Assembly (NCBI GenBank): GCA_010365115.1
Contig: JAAFGX010000005.1
Location: forward strand, 29,301 to 93,300
DNA: 64,000 bases
Direction: 5' to 3'
From: Paludibacter sp.
GTDB lineage: Bacteria; Bacteroidota; Bacteroidia; Bacteroidales; Paludibacteraceae
The notes beneath the pieces were generated by a model. The model worked only from the letters and a program-made list of their open reading frames with translations. It had not been told where the DNA came from and searched no databases. Within the stretch, counting starts at the first letter, position 1. The number at the start of each line of letters is the position of its first letter. A program made the translations under genes and the position numbers. Below are positions 17,918 through 26,724 of this stretch, in pieces.

Positions 17918-18517
17918 ATGGATTCTCAAAAACCAATAATATATTTAGTTCCACGATGGGCTGGGAATATTCATTCCGATTGGTACGATTGGTTGGTATT
18001 GGAAATTAGTAACACCTATCAAATTGATATTCAATGTCTCGAAATGCCAAATTGGAATGAACCTGATCTTGACAAGTCATTAAATTTCCTGACAAATAGA
18101 ATTTCAGAACTCAATAACAATACTTATTTTATCGGACACAGTGTTGGTTGTCAGGCTATTTTACGATTCCTTGATGAAAGATTAAAGCAAAATCACAGCC
18201 TGAAAATTGGGGGATTTTTATTTGTAGCAGCATGGTTTAGTGTAGACAAACCGTGGATTTCCTTGAAACCCTGGACAAATTGCAACAAGTTGAATTATGA
18301 ACTGTTATCTAAAGCTACCACCTACAAAAAAGTTATTCTTTCAGATAACGACCCTTTTACAACCGACTATCTAGAAAATAAAAAACAGTGGATATCCCGT
18401 TTTGGAGCTGAAGTGATGATTAATCCAGGACAACTTCATTTTAATAGACTTATGGAAAAAGAGATTTTAAAAGAAGTAGAAAAAATGATTTCGCTTATCT
18501 CAAAAAATAAGAATTGA
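17918..18517 (+). CDS. Alpha/beta hydrolase, RBBP9/YdeN family
   Basis: 199-aa serine hydrolase. The nucleophile elbow GHSVGC (~residues 72-77), the acid in LSDNDPF (~148) and the His in GQLHFN (~172) form a full triad. The family start YLVPRWAGNIHSDWYDWL matches RBBP9/YdeN. Its in vivo substrate is not known. It lies 3 bp after the methyltransferase gene. Confidence 0.85.
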   Translation: MDSQKPIIYLVPRWAGNIHSDWYDWLVLEISNTYQIDIQCLEMPNWNEPDLDKSLNFLTNRISELNNNTYFIGHSVGCQAILRFLDERLKQNHSLKIGGFLFVAAWFSVDKPWISLKPWTNCNKLNYELLSKATTYKKVILSDNDPFTTDYLENKKQWISRFGAEVMINPGQLHFNRLMEKEILKEVEKMISLISKNKN

Positions 18518-18595
18518 TTCATTACAACCCTTTACTTAGAACTTTTTTGCTCTTCATAATTCCTTCTTTTTCTTCATAATTCTTGATTCATCTGT

Positions 18596-18625
18596 TTTGC
18601 AACCCGCCAAAAAAGACTATCTTTG
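18596..18625 (+). promoter_or_regulatory. Promoter of purL
   Basis: TTTG (18596-18599), an 18-nt spacer, then TATCTTTG (18618-18625), a good match to the Bacteroides -33/-7 consensus. It leaves a leader of about 86 nt before purL. Two copies of 'tcttcataattc' lie just upstream (18551 and 18571). Confidence 0.7.
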
Positions 18626-18711
18626 CACTAAAATTAAGAGTACTGGTAATTCATTTAAAAACAACAGTAAATTATTAGTATACTGCAACTTCTGAAACTT
18701 CAAAATAAATT

Positions 18712-21700
18712 ATGATACTATTTTTCCGAACTCCCGCCCAACACATTTATGCCGTACAATCCGCTCAACCACTCAAAGTTGAAGATGTTCATAAGTTGGA
18801 ATGGCTTTTCAGCGAAGCTATATTACTTGAGTCCTCGAATGTCGAAGGAAATTACGTCGGACCGCGCCGCGAAATGATTACTCCTTGGAGCACAAATGCC
18901 GTTGAAATTACTCAAAACATGGGAATTTCCGGCATTATTCGTATTGAAGAATATAACCTAGTACCCAATACACCTTCTGTAAAAGGTGGTTTGGAGTACG
19001 ATCCTATGCTTCAACGGATATACACAGGATTGGGACAAGATATTTTCACCGTAAATAAACAACCAGAGCCGATTTTAGAAATTGATGATATTGCTGCTTA
19101 CAGCGCTCAAGAAGGATTAGCATTGAGTCCGGATGAAGTTGACTATCTGAATGGAATAAGCCAGAAAATTGATCGTAAACTAACAGATAGTGAGGTTTTC
19201 GGGTTCTCTCAGGTAAATTCGGAACACTGTCGTCACAAAATTTTCAACGGTCAATTTGTAATTGATGGCGAAGAAAAAGAGTTGACATTGTTTAAAATGA
19301 TTCGCAAAACCTCGGAAGAAAACCCAAACAAACTCGTTTCAGCATATAAAGATAATGTAGCTTTCAATGCCGGTCCGAAAATCGAACAATTTGCACCTGC
19401 AAGTGGCGACAAGCCTGATTATTTTGAAATAAAAGAAATTGAGTCGGTTATTTCGTTGAAAGCCGAAACACATAACTTCCCAACAACTGTTGAGCCATTC
19501 AACGGCGCTGCTACCGGTGCAGGTGGTGAAATTCGCGACCGTCTTGGCGGAGGAAAGGCAAGTTTGCCAATTGCAGGAACAGCAGTTTATATGACTTCGT
19601 ATGCCCGCAACGATAATTCACGCAATTGGGAGAATGCAATAAATCCTCGCAAATGGTTATACCAAACCCCTGAACAAATTCTGATTAAGGCTTCAAATGG
19701 AGCATCCGATTTTGGAAATAAGTTTGGACAGCCACTTATTTGTGGTTCGTTGCTGACTTTCGAACACGAAGAAAACAACAAAAAATACGGCTACGACAAA
19801 GTAATTATGTTGGCCGGTGGTGTTGGTTTCGGAACCATGCGCGACGCTCTTAAAGGCAATGTTGAGGCAGGTGAAAAAGTAGTGGTAATGGGGGGCGACA
19901 ATTACCGAATCGGTATGGGTGGCGCTGCTGTATCGTCAGTACAAACCGGAGAATATAATAATGCCATTGAATTGAATGCGGTTCAACGTGCAAATCCTGA
20001 AATGCAGAAACGTGTTTCAAATGTGATTCGTACACTTGCTGAAGCTGATGTAAATCCGATTGTTTCTATTCACGATCACGGTGCAGGCGGACACTTAAAC
20101 TGTTTATCGGAATTGGTGGAAACAACAGGTGGGAAAATTGATTTGTCGGCTCTTCCGGTAGGCGATCCTACATTGAGTGCCAAGGAAATTGTAGGGAACG
20201 AGAGTCAGGAACGAATGGGAATGGTCATTCCTGAAGCAGCAATCGAAGCCGTTCGCCGCATTGCCGAACGCGAACGCGCTCCAATGTATGTGGTGGGCGA
20301 AACAACGGGTGACATGAGATTGACTTTTTACATGCCCCCTAACCCCCAGAAGGGGGAACAAAAAGCAGGAATGCAAACAGCTTATCCATCAATGTACTCG
20401 CGTTTAAAAGAATTAGCTGTTAAACACAGATATAATCCTACTCCAGCAGAAGAATTTCTTTGGCAACAACTAAAAGGAAAAAATCTTGACAATTGCAAAT
20501 TTAGAAGACAACATATTATCGGTGATTGTATTGCAGATTTTATTTGTTTACAAAAAAAAATAGTAATAGAAGTAGATGGAAAATACCACGATACAATTGA
20601 AATGAAAGAATACGATGAACTTCGAACTCAACTATTTCAAGAATATGGTTTGAAAGTTATTCGTTTTACAAATGAAGAAGTATTAAATGAAATAGATAAG
20701 GTTCTAATAAATATAAAAACTGAACTATCTAATCTTACTCCCCTTTTAGGGGGTTGGGGGGCAGCTCCAATTGACCTTCAATTGGAATATATGATTGGTA
20801 AACCGCCGCGTACTATAATGACTGACAGCACAATTGTTGAGAATTTTGCTGCTGTTGAAATAAATGAAGAAAAATTATTTGAATATATTCAAAACGTACT
20901 GCAAGTAGAATCGGTAGCTTGTAAAGACTGGTTGACAAACAAAGTAGACCGTTCAATCACGGGTAAAATTGCCCGCCAACAATGTGCAGGTGAAATTCAG
21001 TTGCCGTTGAACGACCTTGGTGTTGTGGCACTGGATTTCCGTGGAAATGTGGGTATTGCCACTTCTATCGGACATGCACCGCTTGCTGCGCTTGTTAATC
21101 CCGAAGCTGGTTCAGTATTGGCAGTGGCCGAAGCATTGACCAATATCGTTTGGGCACCAATGACTGATGGACTGGATAGTGTTTCGTTGAGCGCCAACTG
21201 GATGTGGCCTTGTAATAATCCGGGTGAAGATGCCCGCCTTTATAAAGCTGTTGAGGCATGTAGCGATTTCTGCTGTTCATTAGGCATCAATATTCCTACA
21301 GGAAAAGATTCGCTTTCGATGACCCAAAAATATGGTAACGAGAAAGTATTCTCTCCCGGAACAGTCATTATTTCAGCCGGAGCGGAAGTTTCTGACGTGA
21401 AGAAAACGGTTAGTCCGGTATTGGTAAACGACCCTAAGTCAGCAGTATATTATATCGATTTTTCATTCGACAATCACAAATTAGGCGGTTCTGTTTTGGC
21501 ACAAACACTTAATAAACTGGGTGATGAAGTTCCAACTGTACAAGATGCCGAATATTTTAAAGCGGCATTCGAAAGCATTCAGGAATTAATTAGCAAAGAC
21601 TTGATTCTGGCAGGGCATGACATTTCCGAAGGCGGCATGTTGACAGCCTTATTAGAAATGTGTTTTGCTAATGCAAGCGGCGGTTTAGACGTAAGACTTG

Positions 21701-22830
21701 ATCAAATTGCTGAAAGCTCGCTTGTAAATATACTATTTGCTGAAAATCCGGGCGTTCTTATACAGGTAAAAGATAAACGTGCCGTTGAGAAAATACTTGA
21801 AGGTAACGGCATCGGTTTTGCCCGCATTGCTACTCCTATTGCGGAACGACGAATGGAAATCATCAAAAAAACAGCTTCCTATTCATTCTCTATTAACGAA
21901 CTTCGCGATATTTGGTACCGTTCTTCGTATTTGCTTGATCGCAAACAAAGTGGTGAAATTTGCGCACAGGCTCGTTTTAATAATTATAAGAATCAACCGT
22001 TGGAATTTGCTTTTAACAAAAATTTTAATGGAAAATTCTCGCAATTTAATCTTTCTCAAAATCATGCACCAAGTGGCGTAAAAGCAGCAATCATCAGAGA
22101 AAAAGGAACAAATGGCGACCGTGAAATGGCTTACGCCCTTTACTTAGCAGGTTTTGATGTAAAAGATGTGCACATGACCGACTTGTCGACAGGACGTGAA
22201 ACGTTGGAAGATGTTAATATGATTGTATTCTGCGGTGGATTTTCAAACTCCGATGTTCTTGGTTCTGCCAAAGGGTGGGCAGGTGGCTTCCTGTTCAATG
22301 AAAAAGCAAAACTAGCATTGGATAACTTTTACAAACGCAATGACACGTTGAGTTTGGGAATTTGTAACGGTTGTCAGTTAATGATTGAACTCGGACTGGT
22401 CAACCCCGATCACGATGTGAAAGCAAGTATGAAGCACAACGACTCGCATAAATTCGAATCCGGGTTTGTTGGATTAACAATTCCTGAAAACAACTCGGTA
22501 ATGTTAGGTTCATTATCAAATAGTAAACTCGGTGTTTGGGTGGCTCACGGCGAAGGAAAATTCTATTTGCCAAAAGCAGAAAACGAATACAATATCATTG
22601 CTAAATATTCCTACGCAAGCTACCCTGCTAATCCAAACGGATCAGATTATAACGTAGCCGGTGTATGTTCAACAGATGGTCGTCATCTTGCCATGATGCC
22701 TCACCCCGAACGGGCCGTATTCCCATGGCAATGGGCTAACTATCCTGCCGACCGCAAAGCAAACGACCAAATCACTCCATGGGTGGAAGCGTTTGTAAAT
22801 GCACGGAAATGGGTGGAAAAGAATAAATAA
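18712..22830 (+). CDS. purL: Phosphoribosylformylglycinamidine synthase (large PurL) with an in-frame DUF559 nuclease insertion
   Basis: Catalyses ATP- and glutamine-dependent conversion of FGAR to FGAM in purine synthesis. Visible parts: an N-terminal PurS-like region; the FGAM synthase core (SQVNSEHCRHKIFNG, KAETHNFPTTVEPFNGAATGAGGEIRD); the second core half (IPTGKDSLSM); and a C-terminal glutaminase with LGICNGCQ (Cys near 1218) and PHPERAVF. The protein is 1372 aa, but residues ~541-684 are foreign: a DUF559 domain flanked by peptides encoded by inverted repeats. Without them the protein is 1228 aa, normal for the large single-chain PurL. The insertion lies between GDMRLTF and APIDLQLEYMIGKPP. 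This is a variable surface loop in relatives, which would explain why the enzyme could survive. The frame is open throughout. Confidence 0.97.
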   Translation: MILFFRTPAQHIYAVQSAQPLKVEDVHKLEWLFSEAILLESSNVEGNYVGPRREMITPWSTNAVEITQNMGISGIIRIEEYNLVPNTPSVKGGLEYDPMLQRIYTGLGQDIFTVNKQPEPILEIDDIAAYSAQEGLALSPDEVDYLNGISQKIDRKLTDSEVFGFSQVNSEHCRHKIFNGQFVIDGEEKELTLFKMIRKTSEENPNKLVSAYKDNVAFNAGPKIEQFAPASGDKPDYFEIKEIESVISLKAETHNFPTTVEPFNGAATGAGGEIRDRLGGGKASLPIAGTAVYMTSYARNDNSRNWENAINPRKWLYQTPEQILIKASNGASDFGNKFGQPLICGSLLTFEHEENNKKYGYDKVIMLAGGVGFGTMRDALKGNVEAGEKVVVMGGDNYRIGMGGAAVSSVQTGEYNNAIELNAVQRANPEMQKRVSNVIRTLAEADVNPIVSIHDHGAGGHLNCLSELVETTGGKIDLSALPVGDPTLSAKEIVGNESQERMGMVIPEAAIEAVRRIAERERAPMYVVGETTGDMRLTFYMPPNPQKGEQKAGMQTAYPSMYSRLKELAVKHRYNPTPAEEFLWQQLKGKNLDNCKFRRQHIIGDCIADFICLQKKIVIEVDGKYHDTIEMKEYDELRTQLFQEYGLKVIRFTNEEVLNEIDKVLINIKTELSNLTPLLGGWGAAPIDLQLEYMIGKPPRTIMTDSTIVENFAAVEINEEKLFEYIQNVLQVESVACKDWLTNKVDRSITGKIARQQCAGEIQLPLNDLGVVALDFRGNVGIATSIGHAPLAALVNPEAGSVLAVAEALTNIVWAPMTDGLDSVSLSANWMWPCNNPGEDARLYKAVEACSDFCCSLGINIPTGKDSLSMTQKYGNEKVFSPGTVIISAGAEVSDVKKTVSPVLVNDPKSAVYYIDFSFDNHKLGGSVLAQTLNKLGDEVPTVQDAEYFKAAFESIQELISKDLILAGHDISEGGMLTALLEMCFANASGGLDVRLDQIAESSLVNILFAENPGVLIQVKDKRAVEKILEGNGIGFARIATPIAERRMEIIKKTASYSFSINELRDIWYRSSYLLDRKQSGEICAQARFNNYKNQPLEFAFNKNFNGKFSQFNLSQNHAPSGVKAAIIREKGTNGDREMAYALYLAGFDVKDVHMTDLSTGRETLEDVNMIVFCGGFSNSDVLGSAKGWAGGFLFNEKAKLALDNFYKRNDTLSLGICNGCQLMIELGLVNPDHDVKASMKHNDSHKFESGFVGLTIPENNSVMLGSLSNSKLGVWVAHGEGKFYLPKAENEYNIIAKYSYASYPANPNGSDYNVAGVCSTDGRHLAMMPHPERAVFPWQWANYPADRKANDQITPWVEAFVNARKWVEKNK
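20333..20360 (+). repeat. Left terminal inverted repeat of the purL insertion
   Basis: Begins 'tgccccctaacccccagaag' and is translated as part of MPPNPQKGEQ. It pairs with 20736-20763. Confidence 0.8.
20736..20763 (-). repeat. Right terminal inverted repeat of the purL insertion
   Basis: Ends 'ttagggggttggggggca' on the plus strand and is translated as part of TPLLGGWGA. It is the reverse complement of the left end with six mismatches over 28 bp. Confidence 0.8.
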
Positions 22831-22863
22831 AACCTCACCTCCAACAGTAGAGGGTAGAAATAG

Positions 22864-22900
22864 AAATCCCGCCTTCACGCAAGTGAAGGTGGGATTTTTT
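22864..22900 (+). terminator. Rho-independent terminator of purL
   Basis: A 15-bp stem (aaatcccgccttcac / gtgaaggtgggattt, one G-U) closed by a GCAA tetraloop and followed by a T-run. It starts 33 nt after the purL stop. Confidence 0.85.
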
Positions 22901-23009
22901 CAATTCCAATAGCGTTAGAATATTTAACGGTAATATATCATTCGGAAAAATAAAGCAGCCTGATTAGCAATTCTTTAATTATATACTCTCAAAAAAAATA
23001 ATTTTTTAG

Positions 23010-23017
23010 TACTTTTG
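23010..23017 (+). promoter_or_regulatory. -7 promoter box of plsC
   Basis: TACTTTTG matches TAnnTTTG. It overlaps the TTG used by the ORF track as a start, which argues for the downstream ATG at 23051. Confidence 0.65.
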
Positions 23018-23050
23018 CATTCGATTTTCGTATTTATAAATAAAGCTGCC

Positions 23051-23785
23051 ATGAAAAAACTTATTTCCATTCCACTTTCATTCATAGTGTATGTGCTGGT
23101 CCTTTTCATATTATGTATATTTCATATTATCCAGTTTGTAAGTTTACATCTCTTTGGATACGAAGCACATAAACGGAGTGTCGATTGGATGGGTTTTTTT
23201 CTTATAAAAGCCTTACTTGTTAATTTAACTACAGCCAAAGTTGAATTCAAGGCTGATTTGCCCGAAGGAAAACCAATTATATTTGTAGCCAACCATCAGG
23301 GCGTTTATGATATTATTGGTATCGGTTGGTTTTTGCGGAAATATCATCCAAAATATGTGAGTAAAATTGAGTTGGGAAAAGGGATTCCCAGCATTTCGTA
23401 CAATTTAAATCATGGCGGGTCGGTGCTCATCGACCGAAACGATCCAAAACAAGCCCTGCCGGCTTTAAAAAAAATGGCAGAATATATTCAGGCAAACAAC
23501 AGATCGACAGTTATTTATCCTGAAGGTACCCGTTCACGTGATGGAAAACCGGGACATTTTGCATCGAATGGCGTAAAAATATTGTGTAAATATGCACCAG
23601 ATGCTTTGGTAGTTCCCATAACCATTAATAATTCCTGGAAAATCTTCCAATACGGAGTTTTTCCATTAGGCTTAGGCACACGCCTAAGATTCACAGTTCA
23701 TTCCGCAATAGCAGTAAAAGAATTTGATTTTAACACCCTTTTCGAGATGACAGAGAAAGCTATCATTGGAGATATTGAAAACTAA
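23051..23785 (+). CDS. plsC: 1-acyl-sn-glycerol-3-phosphate acyltransferase
   Basis: 244-aa inner-membrane acyltransferase that makes phosphatidic acid from lysophosphatidic acid. The N-terminal hydrophobic helix (~residues 5-30) is followed by the HX4D motif NHQGVYD and the substrate-binding YPEGTRSRDG. Start ATG 23051 is chosen over TTG 23015, which lies in the promoter. It is a single gene between purL and two unknown secreted proteins. Confidence 0.9.
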   Translation: MKKLISIPLSFIVYVLVLFILCIFHIIQFVSLHLFGYEAHKRSVDWMGFFLIKALLVNLTTAKVEFKADLPEGKPIIFVANHQGVYDIIGIGWFLRKYHPKYVSKIELGKGIPSISYNLNHGGSVLIDRNDPKQALPALKKMAEYIQANNRSTVIYPEGTRSRDGKPGHFASNGVKILCKYAPDALVVPITINNSWKIFQYGVFPLGLGTRLRFTVHSAIAVKEFDFNTLFEMTEKAIIGDIEN

Positions 23786-24104
23786 CACCAAAATAGTTGA
23801 GGTAAAATCATTTTTAAGTAATTTACAAGTAATTTATAAGTAATAATGCACAAATAATAATTAAATATAAGACTGTTAATCAATGATTTGTTGATTAAAA
23901 TGGCAACATTATATTCTTCCAACTACTAATTAATGCGGTATAACTCTTAATTAAATTATGAAAATTGGTTATTATTTGTCTTAAAGTTCTACATAATTTT
24001 TTATTCAGCCAAAAAAATGGTAATTTTGTGTTCTTTTGAAGCTGTGAAAGTAGGAAAATTTGAATAGTGAATGAGTAATAAATGATCAGCAATTGAATAA
24101 AAAT
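23786..24104. other. Intergenic region upstream of the paralogue pair
   Basis: 319 bp, AT-rich, no ORF. It contains three close copies of 'aagtaattt/aagtaat' near 23815-23845 and a TAATTTTG -7-like box at 24021-24028 that probably serves the following gene. Confidence 0.5.
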
Positions 24105-24755
24105 ATGAAGAAAATCTTACTATTCTTATTGCTGATATTGACTTCTACTATAGGTTCATTAGCTTCAACAAGCGATTCAATATCCACAACCTACAGCGAT
24201 GGCGTATTTACAAGCCAGTATCGTTGTAAAGTTTTTGCCTCCGAAAAAACAATAGATGAGGTATCTGACAAATTAGTGAGTGATTTTCAAAATTCAACAA
24301 CCAGCCTTTTCGATTGGGCATTAAAGGATTTAGGACTTCAAAACGAAGGTAATGAATTGATTATCATTATAAAATCATCAAACCACGATGTGAAAACCGG
24401 AATTACTCATGGCTTATTTGATATTGTGGTTCCATATTTCAAAACTTTTAGCAATGTCAAAGTAGATGCCATTGTTTCAAAAACTAAGAATAACCATGGA
24501 GTAACAAAAGTCTCAGCAAATATTATATATTCAAGTTTATTATTGAAAAATGGTTTAGCAGTACTATATATAATACCTCAAAAAAACAACGAAATGTTTT
24601 TTTATTCAAATGTAAGTATTCGATTCGGTTGGTTCTTTAATATTTTTATTACTAAAAAACGCTATAAAAGCATTGTAGAATGGAGAATTAAAAAATTCAC
24701 TGAAAACATGAGACTTGAATGTATTAAAACGGAAAAAATGGCATCAAAAAAATAA
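24105..24755 (+). CDS. Secreted/periplasmic protein of unknown function, paralogue A
   Basis: About 216 aa with a clear signal peptide (MKKILLFLLLILTSTIGSLAS). I do not recognise the family. Charged/aromatic motifs include SLFDWALKDLGL and the C-terminal RFGWFFNIFITKKRYKSIVEWRIKKF. The latter is nearly shared with the next gene (KFGWYFDIFITQNRYKKIMEWRIKQL), so the two are tandem duplicates. The ORF track starts at TTG 24093; ATG 24105 directly precedes the signal peptide. Function unknown. Confidence 0.75.
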   Translation: MKKILLFLLLILTSTIGSLASTSDSISTTYSDGVFTSQYRCKVFASEKTIDEVSDKLVSDFQNSTTSLFDWALKDLGLQNEGNELIIIIKSSNHDVKTGITHGLFDIVVPYFKTFSNVKVDAIVSKTKNNHGVTKVSANIIYSSLLLKNGLAVLYIIPQKNNEMFFYSNVSIRFGWFFNIFITKKRYKSIVEWRIKKFTENMRLECIKTEKMASKK

Positions 24756-24811
24756 ATACAAAATAAAACCGGTTTGATAATTTCAATTTGTATCAATTAT
24801 TAATTTTTTCA

Positions 24812-25459
24812 ATGACTAGACATATTTTACTAATTATTATATCCTTAACGGTTTTTTTTTCGATTAAGGCTTCTTCATTTGATTCAATATCTTCAGTATA
24901 TAAAAATGGTGAATTTGTGACTTATTGCCAATTAAGCGTAAATGCGTCAGACAGCATATGTAGTGAAGTAATAAACAAGTTCGTTTATCAAATGTGTTAT
25001 GATTTAGACGGGCTTTTTACATGGGGTTTAAAAGGTATGAGTCTGGCGAACAACAAAGATGAATTATTGAAATTTGATTTCAAAACTACAAAATTTGACA
25101 AAAAAACCAATATACTAAGAGGCATAGGCGATGTTATTGTGCCCGGAGTTACCACATTTCCAAACCTTTATATCGACAGCAAAGTAACACAATTAAAATA
25201 TACAAACGGACGAAGAGATATCAGACTTGATCTGGTTACTGAAAATCCGTTTATAAAAAACATGGTTGGTGTTTATAAGTTCATTCCCAAAAACCGAAAT
25301 AATATGAGTTATTATTATTTGGAAACCCATATTAAATTCGGTTGGTATTTCGATATTTTCATAACTCAGAACAGGTATAAAAAAATCATGGAATGGAGAA
25401 TAAAACAATTAGTCCGAAACATGAAAGAAGAATCTGAGAAAAGAGAAAAACTAAAATAA
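24812..25459 (+). CDS. Secreted/periplasmic protein of unknown function, paralogue B
   Basis: About 215 aa with an N-terminal hydrophobic signal segment (ILLIIISLTVFFSIKAS). It is a tandem paralogue of the preceding gene: both have FDSISSVYKNGEF/TYSDGVF near the mature N-terminus, a LFTWGLKGMSL/LFDWALKDLGL block, VIVP...TFPN/IVVP...TFSN, and the same C-terminal block. Divergence in the middle suggests an old duplication. ATG 24812 is preferred over TTG 24788. Function unknown; they may act as a pair in the periplasm. Confidence 0.75.
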   Translation: MTRHILLIIISLTVFFSIKASSFDSISSVYKNGEFVTYCQLSVNASDSICSEVINKFVYQMCYDLDGLFTWGLKGMSLANNKDELLKFDFKTTKFDKKTNILRGIGDVIVPGVTTFPNLYIDSKVTQLKYTNGRRDIRLDLVTENPFIKNMVGVYKFIPKNRNNMSYYYLETHIKFGWYFDIFITQNRYKKIMEWRIKQLVRNMKEESEKREKLK

Positions 25460-25528
25460 CTTTTATAAATTTCTATTCTCAGAAATTACATTTAGAAAAA
25501 TCAACAATTACACGATTCTACATAAAAA

Positions 25529-26614
25529 ATGGCTGAAAAAACACTTTTAGAAAAATTAGAAGGATTACAACATAAGTTCGAAGAGATTTCGACCTTGATA
25601 ACGGACCCTGCGGTGATCGGAGACATGAAGCGTTACGTGAAACTCAACAAAGAGTATCGCGAACTGGAACGAATCATGGAAGCTCAACAGGAATATCGCA
25701 CTGCATTGTCACATTTATTGGAATCTAAAGAGCTGATGAACACAGAATCTGATCCAGAAATGCGCGAAATGGCGAAAGCTGAAATTGACGAAATTGAACC
25801 TAAAATTCCTATAATGGAAGAAAACATCAAGTTGTTGTTGATTCCAGTCGATCCTGAAGATAATAAAAATGCTATTGTCGAAATTCGTGGTGGAACCGGT
25901 GGTGATGAAGCTGCTATTTTCGCTGGAGACCTTTTCAGAATGTATGTAAAATACTGTGAAACAAAAGGTTGGAAAGTGGAAATTACAAACATTAGCGATG
26001 GAACTTCAGGTGGTTATAAAGAAGTGATTTTTACTGTTTCGGGTGAAAATGTGTATGGAACACTGAAATATGAATCGGGAGTACACCGCGTGCAACGTGT
26101 ACCGCAAACTGAAACTCAGGGACGTGTTCATACATCGGCTGCAACGGTGGCAGTACTCCCGGAAATGGAAGAATTTGATTATGAACTGAAAGAATCGGAT
26201 GTTCGTGTAGATACTTTCTGTTCATCAGGTGCCGGCGGACAGTCGGTAAATACAACTTACTCGGCCATTCGGTTGGTGCATATTCCCACAGGTACAACTG
26301 TGCAGTGTCAGGACGAAAAATCGCAACACAAAAACAAAGCAAAAGCTATGAATGAACTTCGCTCCCGTTTATATGCCATCGAACATCAAAAATACCTGGA
26401 CGAAATTGGTTCTAAACGTAAAACTATGGTTTCAACCGGTGACCGTTCGGCAAAAATACGTACTTATAACTATCCACAAGGACGTATCACCGATCATCGC
26501 ATTAACTTCACCATTTACAACCTTTCTGCTTTTATGGGAGGCGATGTACAGGGTGTGATCGATCAGTTGATTGTAGCTGAAAATGCTGAACGATTGAAAG
26601 AAAGCGAATTATAA
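25529..26614 (+). CDS. prfA: Peptide chain release factor 1
   Basis: 361-aa class I release factor that reads UAA/UAG and triggers peptide release. Visible features are the codon-recognition region VQRVPQTETQGRVHTSA (PxT motif with Gln in the middle) and the catalytic GAGGQSVNTT (GGQ near residues 237-239). Length is normal. No prmC is adjacent. pyrF follows after an inverted-repeat element. Confidence 0.97.
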   Translation: MAEKTLLEKLEGLQHKFEEISTLITDPAVIGDMKRYVKLNKEYRELERIMEAQQEYRTALSHLLESKELMNTESDPEMREMAKAEIDEIEPKIPIMEENIKLLLIPVDPEDNKNAIVEIRGGTGGDEAAIFAGDLFRMYVKYCETKGWKVEITNISDGTSGGYKEVIFTVSGENVYGTLKYESGVHRVQRVPQTETQGRVHTSAATVAVLPEMEEFDYELKESDVRVDTFCSSGAGGQSVNTTYSAIRLVHIPTGTTVQCQDEKSQHKNKAKAMNELRSRLYAIEHQKYLDEIGSKRKTMVSTGDRSAKIRTYNYPQGRITDHRINFTIYNLSAFMGGDVQGVIDQLIVAENAERLKESEL

Positions 26615-26617
26615 CAA

Positions 26618-26717
26618 CCCCCTAAATCCCCCAAGGGGGACTTTCGGAGTTTTCTATAAAAAAATTATACTAACAATAACATACTAATCAATAAATCCCC
26701 AGGGGGATTTAGGGGGC
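26618..26717. mobile_element. ~100-bp palindromic element with C/G-tract inverted ends
   Basis: The left end 'ccccctaaatcccccaaggg' and the right end, reverse-complemented ('gccccctaaatccccctggg'), share 'ccccctaaatccccc' exactly. The interior is AT-rich and non-coding. It spans nearly the whole prfA-pyrF gap. Its ends resemble those of the purL DUF559 insertion and the 1137-1234 element in layout (C-tract, AT step, C-tract, then G-tract). Non-autonomous mobility is inferred. Confidence 0.55.
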
Positions 26718-26724
26718 TAATAAG

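Larger units (their letters stand above)
20333..20763 (+). mobile_element. TIR-bounded in-frame insertion encoding a DUF559 (Vsr-like) nuclease domain
   Basis: A 431-bp segment inside purL (432 bp, or 144 codons, counting one flanking base). Its ends are 28-bp imperfect inverted repeats matching at 22 of 28 positions. The interior encodes the hallmark DUF559 pattern: NPTPAEEFLWQQLKG, FRRQHIIGDCIADFIC, VIEVDGKYHD and LKVIRFTNEEVL. The Asp of IADF and the Glu-x-Asp of IEVD keep the PD-(D/E)XK active site intact. No intein or intron splicing motif is visible (no Cys/Ser at the left junction, no His-Asn at the right), so the insert is probably retained in the protein. The nuclease has no stop of its own and is read only as a PurL fusion. 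Mobility is inferred. Confidence 0.8.

Noticed and set aside
20333-20763. The purL insertion as an intein or group I/II intron
   Set aside because: No splice-junction residues (Cys/Ser, His-Asn) or intron cores are seen, and the frame is open across both junctions.
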